From the NCBI GenBank assembly GCA_016191085.1, contig JACPPJ010000036.1:1-52941 (forward strand): a stretch of 52,941 bases of DNA, in the 5' to 3' direction. Positions 9,778-19,642 of this stretch are shown piece by piece. Source of the stretch: Acidobacteriota bacterium. GTDB lineage: Bacteria; Acidobacteriota; Terriglobia; 2-12-FULL-54-10. Every line of letters begins with the position of its first letter. Positions within the stretch are counted from its first letter, which is position 1. A program made the position numbers and the translations under genes. The notes below the pieces were generated by a model. That model was not told the origin of the DNA. It saw nothing but the letters and a program-made list of their open reading frames with translations, and ran no database searches.

Positions 9778-9815
9778 GCCGCGTAGTCGGACCCCTGCGG
9801 TGAAATATTGCGGGC

Positions 9816-12800
9816 ATGGAACAGATGAGAGTGCAACAGAGACGAGCCAAGAGCTCTGGGATTTTCAGGTGGACGACTCTCGGGTTGCTGTGTGTATTGG
9901 CAATTCCGCTGACCTCATCGCCTGCCGTGGCGGCATGTGGGCCGGGTAACCGTTGGGTTGGAACTTGTGCTGCCGGCACTGACAAGTTCAACGTCACTGC
10001 GACTATCGGGATCGGCGGAAGCTTGCCCGTGAACCTGCAACTATCAGGCACCGTGACGATCTCTAGAGGAACCCCTTCAGGAAGCGTGATTCCAATTGAA
10101 ATCACCTCAATGAACCTCAGCGGAAGTGTGCTGGGAAGCGCAGTCACCATGCAGGCAGGTGATGCAATTGGAAATCGCTCAAGTGACGGTCCGCTATACT
10201 CTCCTGGAACTATTACGGAAAACCCAAGTAACCCTGCTCTGGCCACACTGAGTGCGAATGTATTCTTCGAAGTCAGCACGCTCGGTCAACTGTTGCATAA
10301 TGCGGGTCCACAAGGCGTCTCTGGTGCAACTCCTCTACAGATACAGTCTTCCATCGATAGGGTGCCTCCTACTCTCAACATCTCCGGCACGTTGGCAACA
10401 CCCATCCCTCTGCTGAACGCCCAGAACCAACCATCTGGATTTACGATCGCGAGCATAGCAATCAGCGGAGGCCCTGTTGCGACGACATTGTCTGTCGTGA
10501 GTGGAGACAATCAGATAGGAAATGTCGGACAAACTTTGCCCGATCCATTGGTGCTATCGGTGACGGACAGTTTCGGCCAGTCCATGTCCGGGGTATCTGT
10601 GTCCTTCATTCTCAGTTCTGGTGGGGGAAGCCTTTCAGCCGCCAAAGCTATTACTAATGCGCAGGGCAAGGCCTCCACTATGCTAACTTTGGGACCGACG
10701 CCCGGAACGAACACCGTGACTGCCTCTACTGGAAACCTGAGTCCAGTCATTTTCAATGCCACGGCTACGGCTCCGCAACCCGCTGCCATTGCCTCGATTA
10801 GTGGAGACAATCAGACGGGAACGGTCGGACAGCCTTTAGCAAGCCCATTTGTCGTTGTGGTCACTGCGACGAATAACAATCCCGTTTCCGGCGTCTCTGT
10901 CGTTTTCCAGGTCGTCTCCGGAGGAGGCAAGCTGACCGGAGGCGTAAGCCAGCTGACGGCTACTACGAACGCTCAAGGCAGGGCGACAACGATTCTCACG
11001 CTGGGATCGGCCGCGGGGACTAACACCGTTACGGCGACCTCAGGAACTTTGGCTGGTAGCCCCGTCACTTTTGCGGCTACCGGTATTGCTGCCACGGCCG
11101 GACCGCCGGCGAAAATCTCCGCCGTTAGCGGTAGCAACCAGATTGGGTTGCCGGGACTTCCTCTGGTCCAGCCATTCGTGGTTCAGGTTACCGACGCTAA
11201 CAACATTCCGGTCAGTGGTGTGGTCATTGCGTTCGCGGTCACATCCGGCGACGGATCCCTATCTGTCGCGCAGTTCATGACGGACGCCTCCGGGCAGGCG
11301 TCTGCAGTTCTGACTTTGGGTCCGACTGCTGGCCCCAACACCGTGACGGCGACCCTCGCCAACGTAACCGGGAGTCCCGTCACATTTACGGCGACGGGTT
11401 CTCTCTCGCCGGATTCGTCGTTAGCAACTATCCTCGTGATGGTCAGTGGAAATGACCAGAGCGGTTTCGTGGGCGAGCCTCTAACTGAACCTTTTGTGGT
11501 CCAAGCTACTGACGATTTCGGATTTCCCGTTTCTGGTGCACCCGTCACATTCGGCGTGACTCGGGGAGGCGGTGAATTTACAACCGGAGTTCAACAGGTC
11601 ACCGTCACCACAGACTTACAAGGCCAGGCTTCGGCATCTCTAATCTTGGGGAGTACCGGGTTGAACTTTGTCGCGGCGGTATCTGGGACTTTGTCAGGGA
11701 GCCCCATCGTTTTCACTGCTACCGGCACTCCTATAGTTCCCGGGTCGGCAACCAAGATATCCGCAGGCGGTGGCAACAATCAGATTGGAACAGTCAAACA
11801 GCCTTTGGCGGCTCCTTTTGTCGTCCAGGTCACCGACGCACGAGGTCTAGGCGTTTCTGGGGTCCCTGTACAGTTCACCATAACGGCTGGCGCCGGAACC
11901 ATCTCGGCCTCTGAGACAACGACGGACTCTCAAGGCCAAGCTTCTACAGTACTGACTCTCGGATCGAACGCAGGATCGAATATCGTCATAGCAACTTCGA
12001 CAGATCTGGTTGGCAGCCCAGTGTCCTTCACAGCGGCCGCGTTCCTTTCGCCGGCAATCTCTTCGGCAAAAATGTTCCTGGCGAGCGGGAATACCCAGAC
12101 CGGCATTGTGAAGCGCACACTTCCGCAGCCTTTTGTGGTGAAAGTTGCCGATTCGCAGAATGCTGCTATTGCCGGTGTTCCCGTTGCATTTTCGGTGGTG
12201 GACGGCGGCGGATCGTTGTCGGCTTCCGTGGTGGCCACCGATGCTCAGGGCCAGGCGTCTGTACATCTGACTTTAGGTCCCAATCCTGGCACAAACACGG
12301 TCAGCGCCGCTGTGGGCACTCTGACCGGCAGCCCCATCGTGTTTTCAGCGATAGCCCTCAATGCCACCACGCCTATACTGCCTCCGAATTCTGTGGTGAA
12401 CGGCGCCAGTTTCCGTCCTGCGAGCCAGCCGAATGCGGCAGTGGCGCCTGGATCGATCGTCACCATTTTTGGAATCAATTTGGCGGGCGGTACTCAGTCA
12501 CCGCCTTTTGTTCCTCTGCCAACCACTCTCAACCACACCAGCGTGACCTTCAACGGGATCATGGCGCCTCTGATCCTGGTTTCCGATGGGCAGATCACGG
12601 CTCAAGTTCCATTCGAAACTCCTATAGGCCCAGTGGATGTTCAGGTGAAGCGTGGCAGCGATTCAAGCGATACCGAACCGGTCATGATCGCTCCGGTATC
12701 TCCCGGCATTTTTGCGGTCAATCAGCAGGGTTCGGGGCAGGGTTCGGTCTTGATTTCCAACACGCCAGTCTTTGCGGCCGTGAGCGGAACCATATCAGGC

Positions 12801-13112
12801 CAGCAGGCACGGCCGGCAAGGCGCGGGGAATTTATTTCAATTTACTGCTCGGGACTGGGAGATGTAACCAATCGGCCGCCCAACGGGGCGCCCTCATTCG
12901 GAGCACCGGCGTCAGTAACACTCGCGACGGTGACGGCTAAGATTGGAGGAATTACCGTGCCTGCGGCCTTCTCGGGATTAACCACGTATGTTGGGCTTTA
13001 TCAAGTTGATGTGCAGGTACCGCCTGAAGCTCCGGTAGGCGATGCGGTCGACGTGGTTCTGGATGTCGCTGGCGTAAGCTCGAATCACGTCAGTATAGCC
13101 GTACAGTTTTGA
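9816..13112 (+). CDS. Secreted protein with six Big_1 Ig-like repeats and TIGR03437 module (paralogue B)
   Basis: The 1098-residue product has a signal peptide ending near SSPAVAACG, the same CGPGNRWVGTCAAGT N-terminal domain as its upstream neighbour (about 40-225), then six Ig-like repeats of roughly 100 residues. Each repeat has the pattern SGDNQxGxVGQPLxxPFVVxVTD, VSGVPVxF, TDxQGQAS, LTLGPxxGTNTV, typical of Big_1 (invasin/intimin) domains. The C-terminus (from ILPPNSVVNGASF, about 850 on) is a TIGR03437 module with RRGEFISIYCSGLGD and GLYQVDVQVP. It resembles a surface adhesin or extracellular matrix protein. ATG 9816 gives MEQMRV; ATG 9825 is an alternative. It differs from paralogue A mainly by the inserted Ig array. 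Function is inferred from domains only. Confidence 0.8.
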   Translation: MEQMRVQQRRAKSSGIFRWTTLGLLCVLAIPLTSSPAVAACGPGNRWVGTCAAGTDKFNVTATIGIGGSLPVNLQLSGTVTISRGTPSGSVIPIEITSMNLSGSVLGSAVTMQAGDAIGNRSSDGPLYSPGTITENPSNPALATLSANVFFEVSTLGQLLHNAGPQGVSGATPLQIQSSIDRVPPTLNISGTLATPIPLLNAQNQPSGFTIASIAISGGPVATTLSVVSGDNQIGNVGQTLPDPLVLSVTDSFGQSMSGVSVSFILSSGGGSLSAAKAITNAQGKASTMLTLGPTPGTNTVTASTGNLSPVIFNATATAPQPAAIASISGDNQTGTVGQPLASPFVVVVTATNNNPVSGVSVVFQVVSGGGKLTGGVSQLTATTNAQGRATTILTLGSAAGTNTVTATSGTLAGSPVTFAATGIAATAGPPAKISAVSGSNQIGLPGLPLVQPFVVQVTDANNIPVSGVVIAFAVTSGDGSLSVAQFMTDASGQASAVLTLGPTAGPNTVTATLANVTGSPVTFTATGSLSPDSSLATILVMVSGNDQSGFVGEPLTEPFVVQATDDFGFPVSGAPVTFGVTRGGGEFTTGVQQVTVTTDLQGQASASLILGSTGLNFVAAVSGTLSGSPIVFTATGTPIVPGSATKISAGGGNNQIGTVKQPLAAPFVVQVTDARGLGVSGVPVQFTITAGAGTISASETTTDSQGQASTVLTLGSNAGSNIVIATSTDLVGSPVSFTAAAFLSPAISSAKMFLASGNTQTGIVKRTLPQPFVVKVADSQNAAIAGVPVAFSVVDGGGSLSASVVATDAQGQASVHLTLGPNPGTNTVSAAVGTLTGSPIVFSAIALNATTPILPPNSVVNGASFRPASQPNAAVAPGSIVTIFGINLAGGTQSPPFVPLPTTLNHTSVTFNGIMAPLILVSDGQITAQVPFETPIGPVDVQVKRGSDSSDTEPVMIAPVSPGIFAVNQQGSGQGSVLISNTPVFAAVSGTISGQQARPARRGEFISIYCSGLGDVTNRPPNGAPSFGAPASVTLATVTAKIGGITVPAAFSGLTTYVGLYQVDVQVPPEAPVGDAVDVVLDVAGVSSNHVSIAVQF

Positions 13113-13291
13113 CACATATTGGTGCGAGCAAACGAATTCTGAACGATCTGAGAATCCTGCGGCGCCTGCTGCTCGATGAACGGCAGCGGAAAGAGACTTC
13201 TCCTGTGAGGTGAGCCTGATCGTGCTGGATCTACATTGGGAATGCCGTTCGATGGTTTGAGGAGTTCCTCGACTGAAGCCAGCGGAAACGT

Positions 13292-14656
13292 TTACTGATC
13301 CTCGCCTGTTGCCTTCTCGAACTCAGCCTTCGCTGTCCAAAACGAGGATAGCGCTCGCTGGTAATCAGAGTTCGCTTGCTCCACAGCAGTTTGAGCCTGC
13401 AAAACTTGGTTCATGAGCGCCACTTGCACCTCGTAGCGGTCCTTGAGCACGCGGACGTGCTCTCTGGCGGCCTGCTGCGATAACTCGGCGATGTGAAGAA
13501 GCTGACGCGTTTGTTGCACGTTGCGGAACTTCTGCTCAACCTCAAGCAGTACCGACGTCTCTGCCTGCCGGACTTCGTTCTCCAATTGCTCAATGATCAA
13601 ATCTTTCTCGTTGAGTTCGTGCTTTTTGCGCCCCCAGTCAAACACCTCCCACCGCAATGATATGCCGATCTGTGCAATGTTCTTGGGAACAATGTCATTG
13701 TAATTGCGAGGCGAGAAATACTGGAAGTTGATGCTCGCGTCGGGAATAAATTCAGATTTCTTCAGCCGGCGATCCCATTGCGCCAGCTTCACCTTCAGGT
13801 GAGCCTGTGCCAACTCAGGCCGGTGTTCCAGAGCGCGGGAACGCGCGGCCGCCACCTCCACTTCCGGCTCACTGTCAAGCGATGAGATGGGCTGTACGCT
13901 GAAATCTTTAAGGACATCCCGTCCCAGAAGGCGGTTGAGTTTTTGCTTCTGTTCAGTGATCTGATTGCCGAGGACGAGAGCCTCGTACTCGGTTTTAGCG
14001 AGCCGAACTTTCATATCGAGGCTATCGGCTTTCAGCGCCACCTGCTGCAGTACGTACTGCTCTGTGGTTCGATCGAGTTCACGATATAGCTTGATGTTTG
14101 CACGTGCGGATTCGAGAGCACCTTGTGCCTGTAGTATGGCGAAATAAACCTGCTTAATGGACTGAATAATCTCATGTTGCTGTTGCCGCGACCTCTCCTG
14201 TGCAAGGTCACGGGTTAAACTCAGCCGAGTGATATCAAGTCCGATGCGATACAGATCGGAAAGGGGCTGTGCCACGCGGCCGACAAATATGGCGGTTGCT
14301 TTCAGCGGCGTGCTGATGACAGTTTCCTTGCCGGGAACCGGACCAATTAGAGGGAAGCTTCCGAAAGCCCCCTGATGGAACGTGAAGTCTATAGGCTTCA
14401 ACTGCTGGGCACCAAAAATGTCCAAATGCACCGACGGCAGCCGTCGCGTTCGCCGGGCCGCCAACCGCTCCTCTGCTTTCGAAATCTCAAGCGCAGCATT
14501 TCTCAACTCGAGATTGTTCCGCAGCGCTATATCGATGCATTCGACGAGGGTGAGGACTTCAGTGGAAGAGCTTGAGGATTGGGCCCTCACGCCAGCGTTG
14601 ATACTGACCAAAATGAGAAGGGTAAGAAGGACCACACTTGATTTACGAACTTCCAT
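13292..14656 (-). CDS. TolC-family outer membrane efflux protein
   Basis: Start is set at ATG 14656, giving 454 residues with a signal peptide (MEVRKSSVVLLTLLILVSINAGVRAQ); the frame is open to 14746 but that would overlap the next gene and place the signal inside. The mature part begins LTLVECIDIALRNNLELRNAALE, the classic first helix of TolC-like proteins, and shows two internal halves rich in long helices (EERLAARRTRRLPSV and AARSRALEHRPELAQAHLKVK) with a duplicated outer membrane factor layout. It should form a trimeric outer membrane channel working with an inner membrane pump and periplasmic adaptor. Neither partner is encoded nearby, so it is an orphan. It lies 67 bp downstream of the cohesin-domain gene in the same direction. 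Confidence 0.82.
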   Translation of the reverse strand: MEVRKSSVVLLTLLILVSINAGVRAQSSSSSTEVLTLVECIDIALRNNLELRNAALEISKAEERLAARRTRRLPSVHLDIFGAQQLKPIDFTFHQGAFGSFPLIGPVPGKETVISTPLKATAIFVGRVAQPLSDLYRIGLDITRLSLTRDLAQERSRQQQHEIIQSIKQVYFAILQAQGALESARANIKLYRELDRTTEQYVLQQVALKADSLDMKVRLAKTEYEALVLGNQITEQKQKLNRLLGRDVLKDFSVQPISSLDSEPEVEVAAARSRALEHRPELAQAHLKVKLAQWDRRLKKSEFIPDASINFQYFSPRNYNDIVPKNIAQIGISLRWEVFDWGRKKHELNEKDLIIEQLENEVRQAETSVLLEVEQKFRNVQQTRQLLHIAELSQQAAREHVRVLKDRYEVQVALMNQVLQAQTAVEQANSDYQRALSSFWTAKAEFEKATGEDQ

Positions 14657-14723
14657 ACGTGAACTGTAGTGGCGATCAGAATTACGTGAGCCAGGCGTCC
14701 GGAGCGCGGTCATTTGAAAACGA

Positions 14724-16751
14724 TCAATGCCCGAGCCCCTCACCAAGCTGAAAATTATTCGTTCTGCTTTGATCTCCGACTGGCGATTGGATGACTAATC
14801 CCCAGTAAGACGTTGGTGCACCCGTATTCTTGGGACTGCTAATCATTGCAAACCCGTGGGCCATCTGGAAAGCGCAGGTCGCGATGATATAGCCGCGGAA
14901 CGGAACTCCCATTTGGGACAGTACAAACGTGGCAGTCTGTCCGGGCAGCAAGCCCCCGGCGGGCGATATTTTCACTGGAGATGGTTTTGAACGCCCGTCG
15001 CTCGGCCAGAAGCTCAAGGTGACGTCCCCCTTCTGACCAGTAGTGCCGAGCGGATCAGCCGATGTATTGGATATAGAAATCCCGGTATCATACATGCCAT
15101 CTCCGGTGTTGACTACCCACGGAAACAACAGATACGACGCACAAAGAATGCTTTGAACTACGAGTTTGGGTTGTGTTGGACCGAACTGTGGCCGCGCAGC
15201 GGACGAGGTGGGTGGACCAATTGGACCTAACCCGACGGACCCTTGGATTGTGCCTACCCCAATGGTGCCGCTCGCAGTAAAAGGGATTAAAATCGCAACC
15301 GAATTGATGAGAGGAAGAGCGTCCGTTGACGTCACTTCATACACTATGGTCGCTTGCCCGCCGCTAATCGAGATGTTTTCAAATGCGCCTGGGCCATATC
15401 CGGTGAGAGATCCGCCGGAGCCATCGGCATTGGCCCCGGCTATTCGTGTCAATGTAAGCGCGCCGGAGTTAATCGCCGCCGGAGCGTAGATGAAAAATCC
15501 ATCGGGAATGCCGGTTAAATCGATTCGGAATCTCGTGCCTTGGAGACCTCCGAGACCATTGTCCTCTCCCGCTGCGGTCCGCCATGCCGTTGAGAAACCT
15601 TCTCCAAGATTGAGTGTTAATGAACTACTGGCGTCGGAAGACGGATCTGGGTTTGAAAATACGACGGATAGGTTTCCGTTGGGAGTGGGAGCTATCGGAA
15701 CGCACGACGCAATGCTTAGTAGCGGCCCGAAGCCGCTGCGGTCGGACAGCCCCTTAATGGCATTTCCCAACAGCACGGTAGGGCTCGTCAGCGACAGGGC
15801 CACCGGAGGCTGAGACGCGACCAGGGTACCAGTAATTGAGGCGCCGTTTGCAAGCCCCGAACCTGCAACGTCGACGCGAATACCGGAGATGACAATTAGT
15901 TGCGCTCCGGGAACAGGCGTGAAACTAAAGTTGACGGAGTTTAATGTCACTGAGACAGTAACGCCAGCCACAGGCGTGTTCGGAGCCGGCACACTGGTGG
16001 TGACCGTTGGCAATGGAAATATGCGAATGTTGTCCGGCGCGATCGATTGCGACGCAATTCGAACGGTCGGCGGCTGGATATTGACTGAAATGAACACCGG
16101 TGTTGCCGCCAGTGCAGCCCCGCACGATAGAGCAATACTCCCCAGCACTTCCACCGTCCCTTCACTCCGGACAGTCGCCGGAGTTGCGGAGGAGATACAC
16201 GTCTGCCCAGGTATCGCAACGGAAGTTTGGGCAGTTAACGATCCATTATGGATATCAGGCGGTTGCACCGGCAGAGGGTTCCCCGAAGCGTCAGCGAACG
16301 TCGCATTGGAAACACTGAGAGGGGTAGTCCCCGCAGCGACTACGATGAAATTAATAGTCGCCAGAATAAAACTGTCGCCCTGCTGTGAGTTCAGAGTGTT
16401 TGCGCTGTCGAACGACACTTCCGCAAGCGTAAGGCTGCCTTGCGTCAGTGAATTTATGAACGTGGACGACCCGAAACCCGACAGATTCAGTTGATCGCCA
16501 AATACAGGATGTCCGAACGTGACGCTTTGCAGTTGCAGCACACTTGCATCGTAACCAACGGTCAGTTGAAATGCTCCAAGTGATGGCGCCGTGCTTTGTC
16601 CCACACCGCTGACGGCGATTTGAACGGTGGCTATGCTTCCGGTAAAAGACACCTGAAAGCCAGGGGTCACCGTAACGCTAACAGGGTCCGCGTGCGCGCT
16701 CTGCGTAAAAAATAACCCGACGAACAGGAGCAATGCCGGGAGCCGTTTCAT
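14724..16751 (-). CDS. Secreted cohesin-domain protein
   Basis: ATG 16751 gives 675 residues with a signal peptide MKRLPALLLFVGLFFTQSAHA; a TTG at 16769 preceded by GGGGG is a possible alternative. Residues about 20-170 resemble a cohesin domain: VTVTPGFQVSFTGSIATVQI, LGAFQLTVGYDASVLQLQSV and a closing FIVVAAGTTPLSVSNATF. The middle is a long beta-rich region without recognised motifs. The C-terminal about 125 residues (LFPWVVNTGDGMYDTGISISNT to YWGLVIQSP) form a distinct beta domain that often ends acidobacterial secreted proteins, as I recall it. No sorting signal or dockerin is seen nearby. Probably exported and involved in surface or extracellular assembly; partner unknown. Confidence 0.65.
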   Translation of the reverse strand: MKRLPALLLFVGLFFTQSAHADPVSVTVTPGFQVSFTGSIATVQIAVSGVGQSTAPSLGAFQLTVGYDASVLQLQSVTFGHPVFGDQLNLSGFGSSTFINSLTQGSLTLAEVSFDSANTLNSQQGDSFILATINFIVVAAGTTPLSVSNATFADASGNPLPVQPPDIHNGSLTAQTSVAIPGQTCISSATPATVRSEGTVEVLGSIALSCGAALAATPVFISVNIQPPTVRIASQSIAPDNIRIFPLPTVTTSVPAPNTPVAGVTVSVTLNSVNFSFTPVPGAQLIVISGIRVDVAGSGLANGASITGTLVASQPPVALSLTSPTVLLGNAIKGLSDRSGFGPLLSIASCVPIAPTPNGNLSVVFSNPDPSSDASSSLTLNLGEGFSTAWRTAAGEDNGLGGLQGTRFRIDLTGIPDGFFIYAPAAINSGALTLTRIAGANADGSGGSLTGYGPGAFENISISGGQATIVYEVTSTDALPLINSVAILIPFTASGTIGVGTIQGSVGLGPIGPPTSSAARPQFGPTQPKLVVQSILCASYLLFPWVVNTGDGMYDTGISISNTSADPLGTTGQKGDVTLSFWPSDGRSKPSPVKISPAGGLLPGQTATFVLSQMGVPFRGYIIATCAFQMAHGFAMISSPKNTGAPTSYWGLVIQSPVGDQSRTNNFQLGEGLGH

Positions 16752-16900
16752 GAGCTTTTTTCGGTGCAACGATCCCCCAGCGTAGCAGAGACTTTGGTGT
16801 ACATGTCTGCAGGAAATTTCAATGAGCTACTCTCAAAACACCAGCAGTTATTGTATCGCGATAGTAGCGCGATTTGACGAAACACCTCTGATATCTACTA

Positions 16901-17535
16901 CTACATCAACAGCGTCGCCCGTGGGGGCGAGGCAACGCCGCCGATCGTAACGGCCACGGGTTGGATGGTCACAGATGACGCATCGGCTGCGGCAGCACCC
17001 GTCGCGGGCCGGTTCGTCGCGTCGCCTAATCCCGAACAGTAGATAGTAACAAACTCTCCACGTTGTGCCGGTAACGATTCGCGGCCGGCGATACTTCCGA
17101 TTGGCGCGGCAAGCGCAGCAGTGTTAGCGATCAAGACGGCCCCTTGTGCTGATCCCTGCTGGTTGAGCGTAAATATTCCGGCGACACCGTTGCAACAGCT
17201 ACCGTTTGTACCGTACTACTATTACTACCACGTTTGATCTGAACAGACGCTGTTCCAGGCGGTAGCTCAAATGGCACCAGAGTTGTAATCTGTCCATCCG
17301 AGACATAGAACAGCGGCGCGGGAATGCCATTGAATGTCACGGTCATATCCAGCAGCGCCGCCGGAAGAGGAATGGCGCTAGCTGATTGGCTTCCACTCGC
17401 GAGATTTGTCCCAAAGATTGACACGATCGCTCCCGGAGTAATCGCCGAATTCGGCTGCGTCGTAGGTCGGAAACTGGCCGCCTTCACGACTGAATTAGCT
17501 GGCAACACCTCAGGTGCGAAGCCTGCGCGAACCAA
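16901..17535 (-). pseudogene. Frameshifted, truncated TIGR03437 module remnant
   Basis: Two overlapping reading frames together make most of a TIGR03437 module: 17535 down to about 17180 encodes PANSVVKAASF, TPGAIVSIFGTNLASG and VSDGQITTLVPFELP, then the frame changes and continues as IFTLNQQGSAQGAVLIANT and AQRGEFVTIYCSGLGDATNRP. A single-base deletion after VSP near 17178-17184 explains the break. The module stops at VASPPRATLLM before its usual GLYQVDV ending, and there is no signal peptide or partner domain upstream. It is most likely a decayed leftover of a secreted protein gene. A sequencing error could explain the shift but not the missing ends. Confidence 0.75.
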
Positions 17536-17681
17536 CGGCTATCGCGGTTGTCTCGATCAGTGAACTGTTTTTGCAAACGGCACGCGGCGTGTTCGCCCCG
17601 CCCTTGGTGAGCGCCATACAATGAGAAACCGAGCGGGCTTGATTCCTTCGGCCTAGTCTTCTGTGATTCCAGCGTAAGACG

Positions 17682-18020
17682 CTATTGCTTGGTTCCCCCG
17701 TTCCGGCCTTCTCTGATATGGCGGTCTACCACGTCAGAGAGATTTCTTAAGTTTTCTTCCGTGCGGATCTGCGAGTCCACAAGCACGTCGACCTTGGCAC
17801 TTAGAGTCCTCACAGTCGCATCCGTGCGCATCTGAGCATCCACGAGCGCGTCAATCTTTCCGTTGACGTCCTTGAACCCGGTAAACGTCACATTAACCAA
17901 GCGCGTGAGAAGTTCGTCCGTTTGTTTATGTGAATCACGCAACTGCTGAATGTCGGACGCAAACTGCGCCTGTTGGTTGACGATAAACTCTATTTTCCTT
18001 TCAAACTCTTCATTGGTCAT
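17682..18020 (-). CDS. Small coiled-coil protein of unknown function
   Basis: A 112-residue hydrophilic protein, MTNEEFERKIEFIVNQQAQF, with heptad-like spacing of hydrophobic residues through most of its length and a quasi-repeat (VDAQMRTDATVRTLSAKVD and VDSQIRTEENLRNLSDVVD). It has no signal peptide, membrane segment or catalytic motif. Such short coiled-coil proteins with the MTNEEFERK start are, as far as I recall, common in Acidobacteria and Cyanobacteria, but no role is known to me. It is divergent from hldE, 105 bp away. Confidence 0.6.
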   Translation of the reverse strand: MTNEEFERKIEFIVNQQAQFASDIQQLRDSHKQTDELLTRLVNVTFTGFKDVNGKIDALVDAQMRTDATVRTLSAKVDVLVDSQIRTEENLRNLSDVVDRHIREGRNGGTKQ

Positions 18021-18125
18021 ATGCGTTGTTTTCTGCTTTCATTGTAAAACAATACCGCGCTTCTGAAGTAGGCGTGCCAGTAACTTCCAACGTTGCTGTG
18101 CTATCGTAGTGCATTGCGAGCGCAC

Positions 18126-19640
18126 ATGGAACACGAATCTGTAGCCAAGCTTTTACATGCGATCTCCGGCCGGAACCTGCTGGTCGTAGGCGATTTCATG
18201 CTCGATCGCACCATCTACGGCGAGGCTGGCCGCATCTCGCCGGAAGCTCCAGCGCCAGTCATCCAAGTCCAGGACATGCAGCAGCGGTTGGGTGGTGCCG
18301 GGAATGTTGTCCGCAACGTGGATAGCCTCGGCGGACTGGTGTGGTGCGCCAGCGTGATGGGCGAGGATGAGGCGGCAAGTACACTAAAGGAACTCCTGTG
18401 TGCGGTTCGGGGCTGCCGCGCGTGCTGCATGGTCCAGGAGCCCGGACGTAAGACTACCTTGAAGACTCGGATCGTAGCGGCCCATGCGGGACAGCGCACA
18501 CAACCTCGGTACGGCCATCAGCAGGTGGTTCGTTTAGACGAGGAGACGCGGAATCCCATAAGCGCCGAAACGGCCGCGAAGATTCTCGGCTTCGCTTCCG
18601 ATGTAGTCGCACAGGTGGATGGCGTCATTGTGTCGGACTACGCCAAAGGCGCGCTCCCTCCGACATTGCTGGAACCGCTGATCACCATGTGTCGGCGAGC
18701 GCATAAGCCTGTGTTTGTAGATCCCAAGTACAAGGATTGGCAGCGGTATCGCGGAGCGTCGGTGCTGACGCCCAACGCCGGGGAAGCGGAAGCGGCTCTG
18801 GAGATATCTTTCGCCGGATTCGAGAATTCAACAAGGCACGAAGCGGAGTTAGTGCAACGGAAATTGCACGAGTTGTGCCTCGACGCACTGCTCGTCACGC
18901 GCGGCGCCGAGGGCGTTAGCCTGATAGACAATCAGGGCTTCCATCATTTCCCGACCAGCGCACGCGAGGTCTTCGATGTAACCGGCGCAGGAGATACGTT
19001 GATTGCTGCGTTCGCGCTCGCGGCCGCTTCCGGCGCAAGCTGGCGCGAGGCGGCTCAATTTGGCAATTTAGCCGCGGGAGTCGCCGTCAGCAAAGCCGGC
19101 GCGGCGATCGTATACCCCCACGAGGTGGAACGCGAAGCCAGCATGCGCCACTTCTCAGCGGACTCCAAGATCCGAACCAGAGAGCAGATCCGGGCTCTCG
19201 CCGACACGCTGCATCGCGAAAACAAGAAGATCGTCTTCACGAACGGCTGCTTCGATCTGCTGCACGTCGGGCACATGTATTTCTTGCGCGAGGCCAAGAA
19301 CTTTGGCGATGTGCTGGTAGTGGGCTTGAACAGCGACAGCTCGGTCAAGCGGCTCAAGGGAGACGGCCGCCCCATTGTTGCCGGCGACGATCGCGCCTTC
19401 GCCGTAGCCGCACTCGAATGCGTGGATTACCTCGTCATGTTCGACGAGACCGATCCCATGGAACTGATCCGCGCGCTCCGTCCCGATGTGCTCGTCAAAG
19501 GCGACGACTATAAAGAATCCGAGGTCGTCGGCACGGAGTTTCTGAAGTCATATGGCGGCGTCACGCGCTTGGTTCCGTTGCGGCGCGGTGTCTCCACAAC
19601 GGCTCTGGTGGAAAAGATCCGGAAGGCGCAGGAGTCATAA
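18126..19640 (+). CDS. hldE: Bifunctional heptose-7-phosphate kinase / heptose-1-phosphate adenylyltransferase
   Basis: The 504-residue enzyme carries an N-terminal PfkB sugar kinase (LVVGDFMLDRTIYGE, GGAGNVVRNV, DVTGAGDTLIAAFAL near 285) and a C-terminal nucleotidyltransferase (TNGCFDLLHVGH near 372, VVGLNSDSSVKRLKG, KGDDYKESEVVG). It phosphorylates D-glycero-D-manno-heptose 7-phosphate at C1 and later adenylylates the 1-phosphate to give ADP-heptose for LPS inner core, in the cytoplasm. ATG 18126 is chosen; a TTG at 18093 in the same frame would add eleven residues not seen in the family. GmhA, GmhB and HldD are not in the window. A nuclease-like gene follows within 6 bp, so the two may be co-transcribed. 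Length is slightly above the E. coli enzyme (477). Confidence 0.93.
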   Translation: MEHESVAKLLHAISGRNLLVVGDFMLDRTIYGEAGRISPEAPAPVIQVQDMQQRLGGAGNVVRNVDSLGGLVWCASVMGEDEAASTLKELLCAVRGCRACCMVQEPGRKTTLKTRIVAAHAGQRTQPRYGHQQVVRLDEETRNPISAETAAKILGFASDVVAQVDGVIVSDYAKGALPPTLLEPLITMCRRAHKPVFVDPKYKDWQRYRGASVLTPNAGEAEAALEISFAGFENSTRHEAELVQRKLHELCLDALLVTRGAEGVSLIDNQGFHHFPTSAREVFDVTGAGDTLIAAFALAAASGASWREAAQFGNLAAGVAVSKAGAAIVYPHEVEREASMRHFSADSKIRTREQIRALADTLHRENKKIVFTNGCFDLLHVGHMYFLREAKNFGDVLVVGLNSDSSVKRLKGDGRPIVAGDDRAFAVAALECVDYLVMFDETDPMELIRALRPDVLVKGDDYKESEVVGTEFLKSYGGVTRLVPLRRGVSTTALVEKIRKAQES

Positions 19641-19642
19641 CT

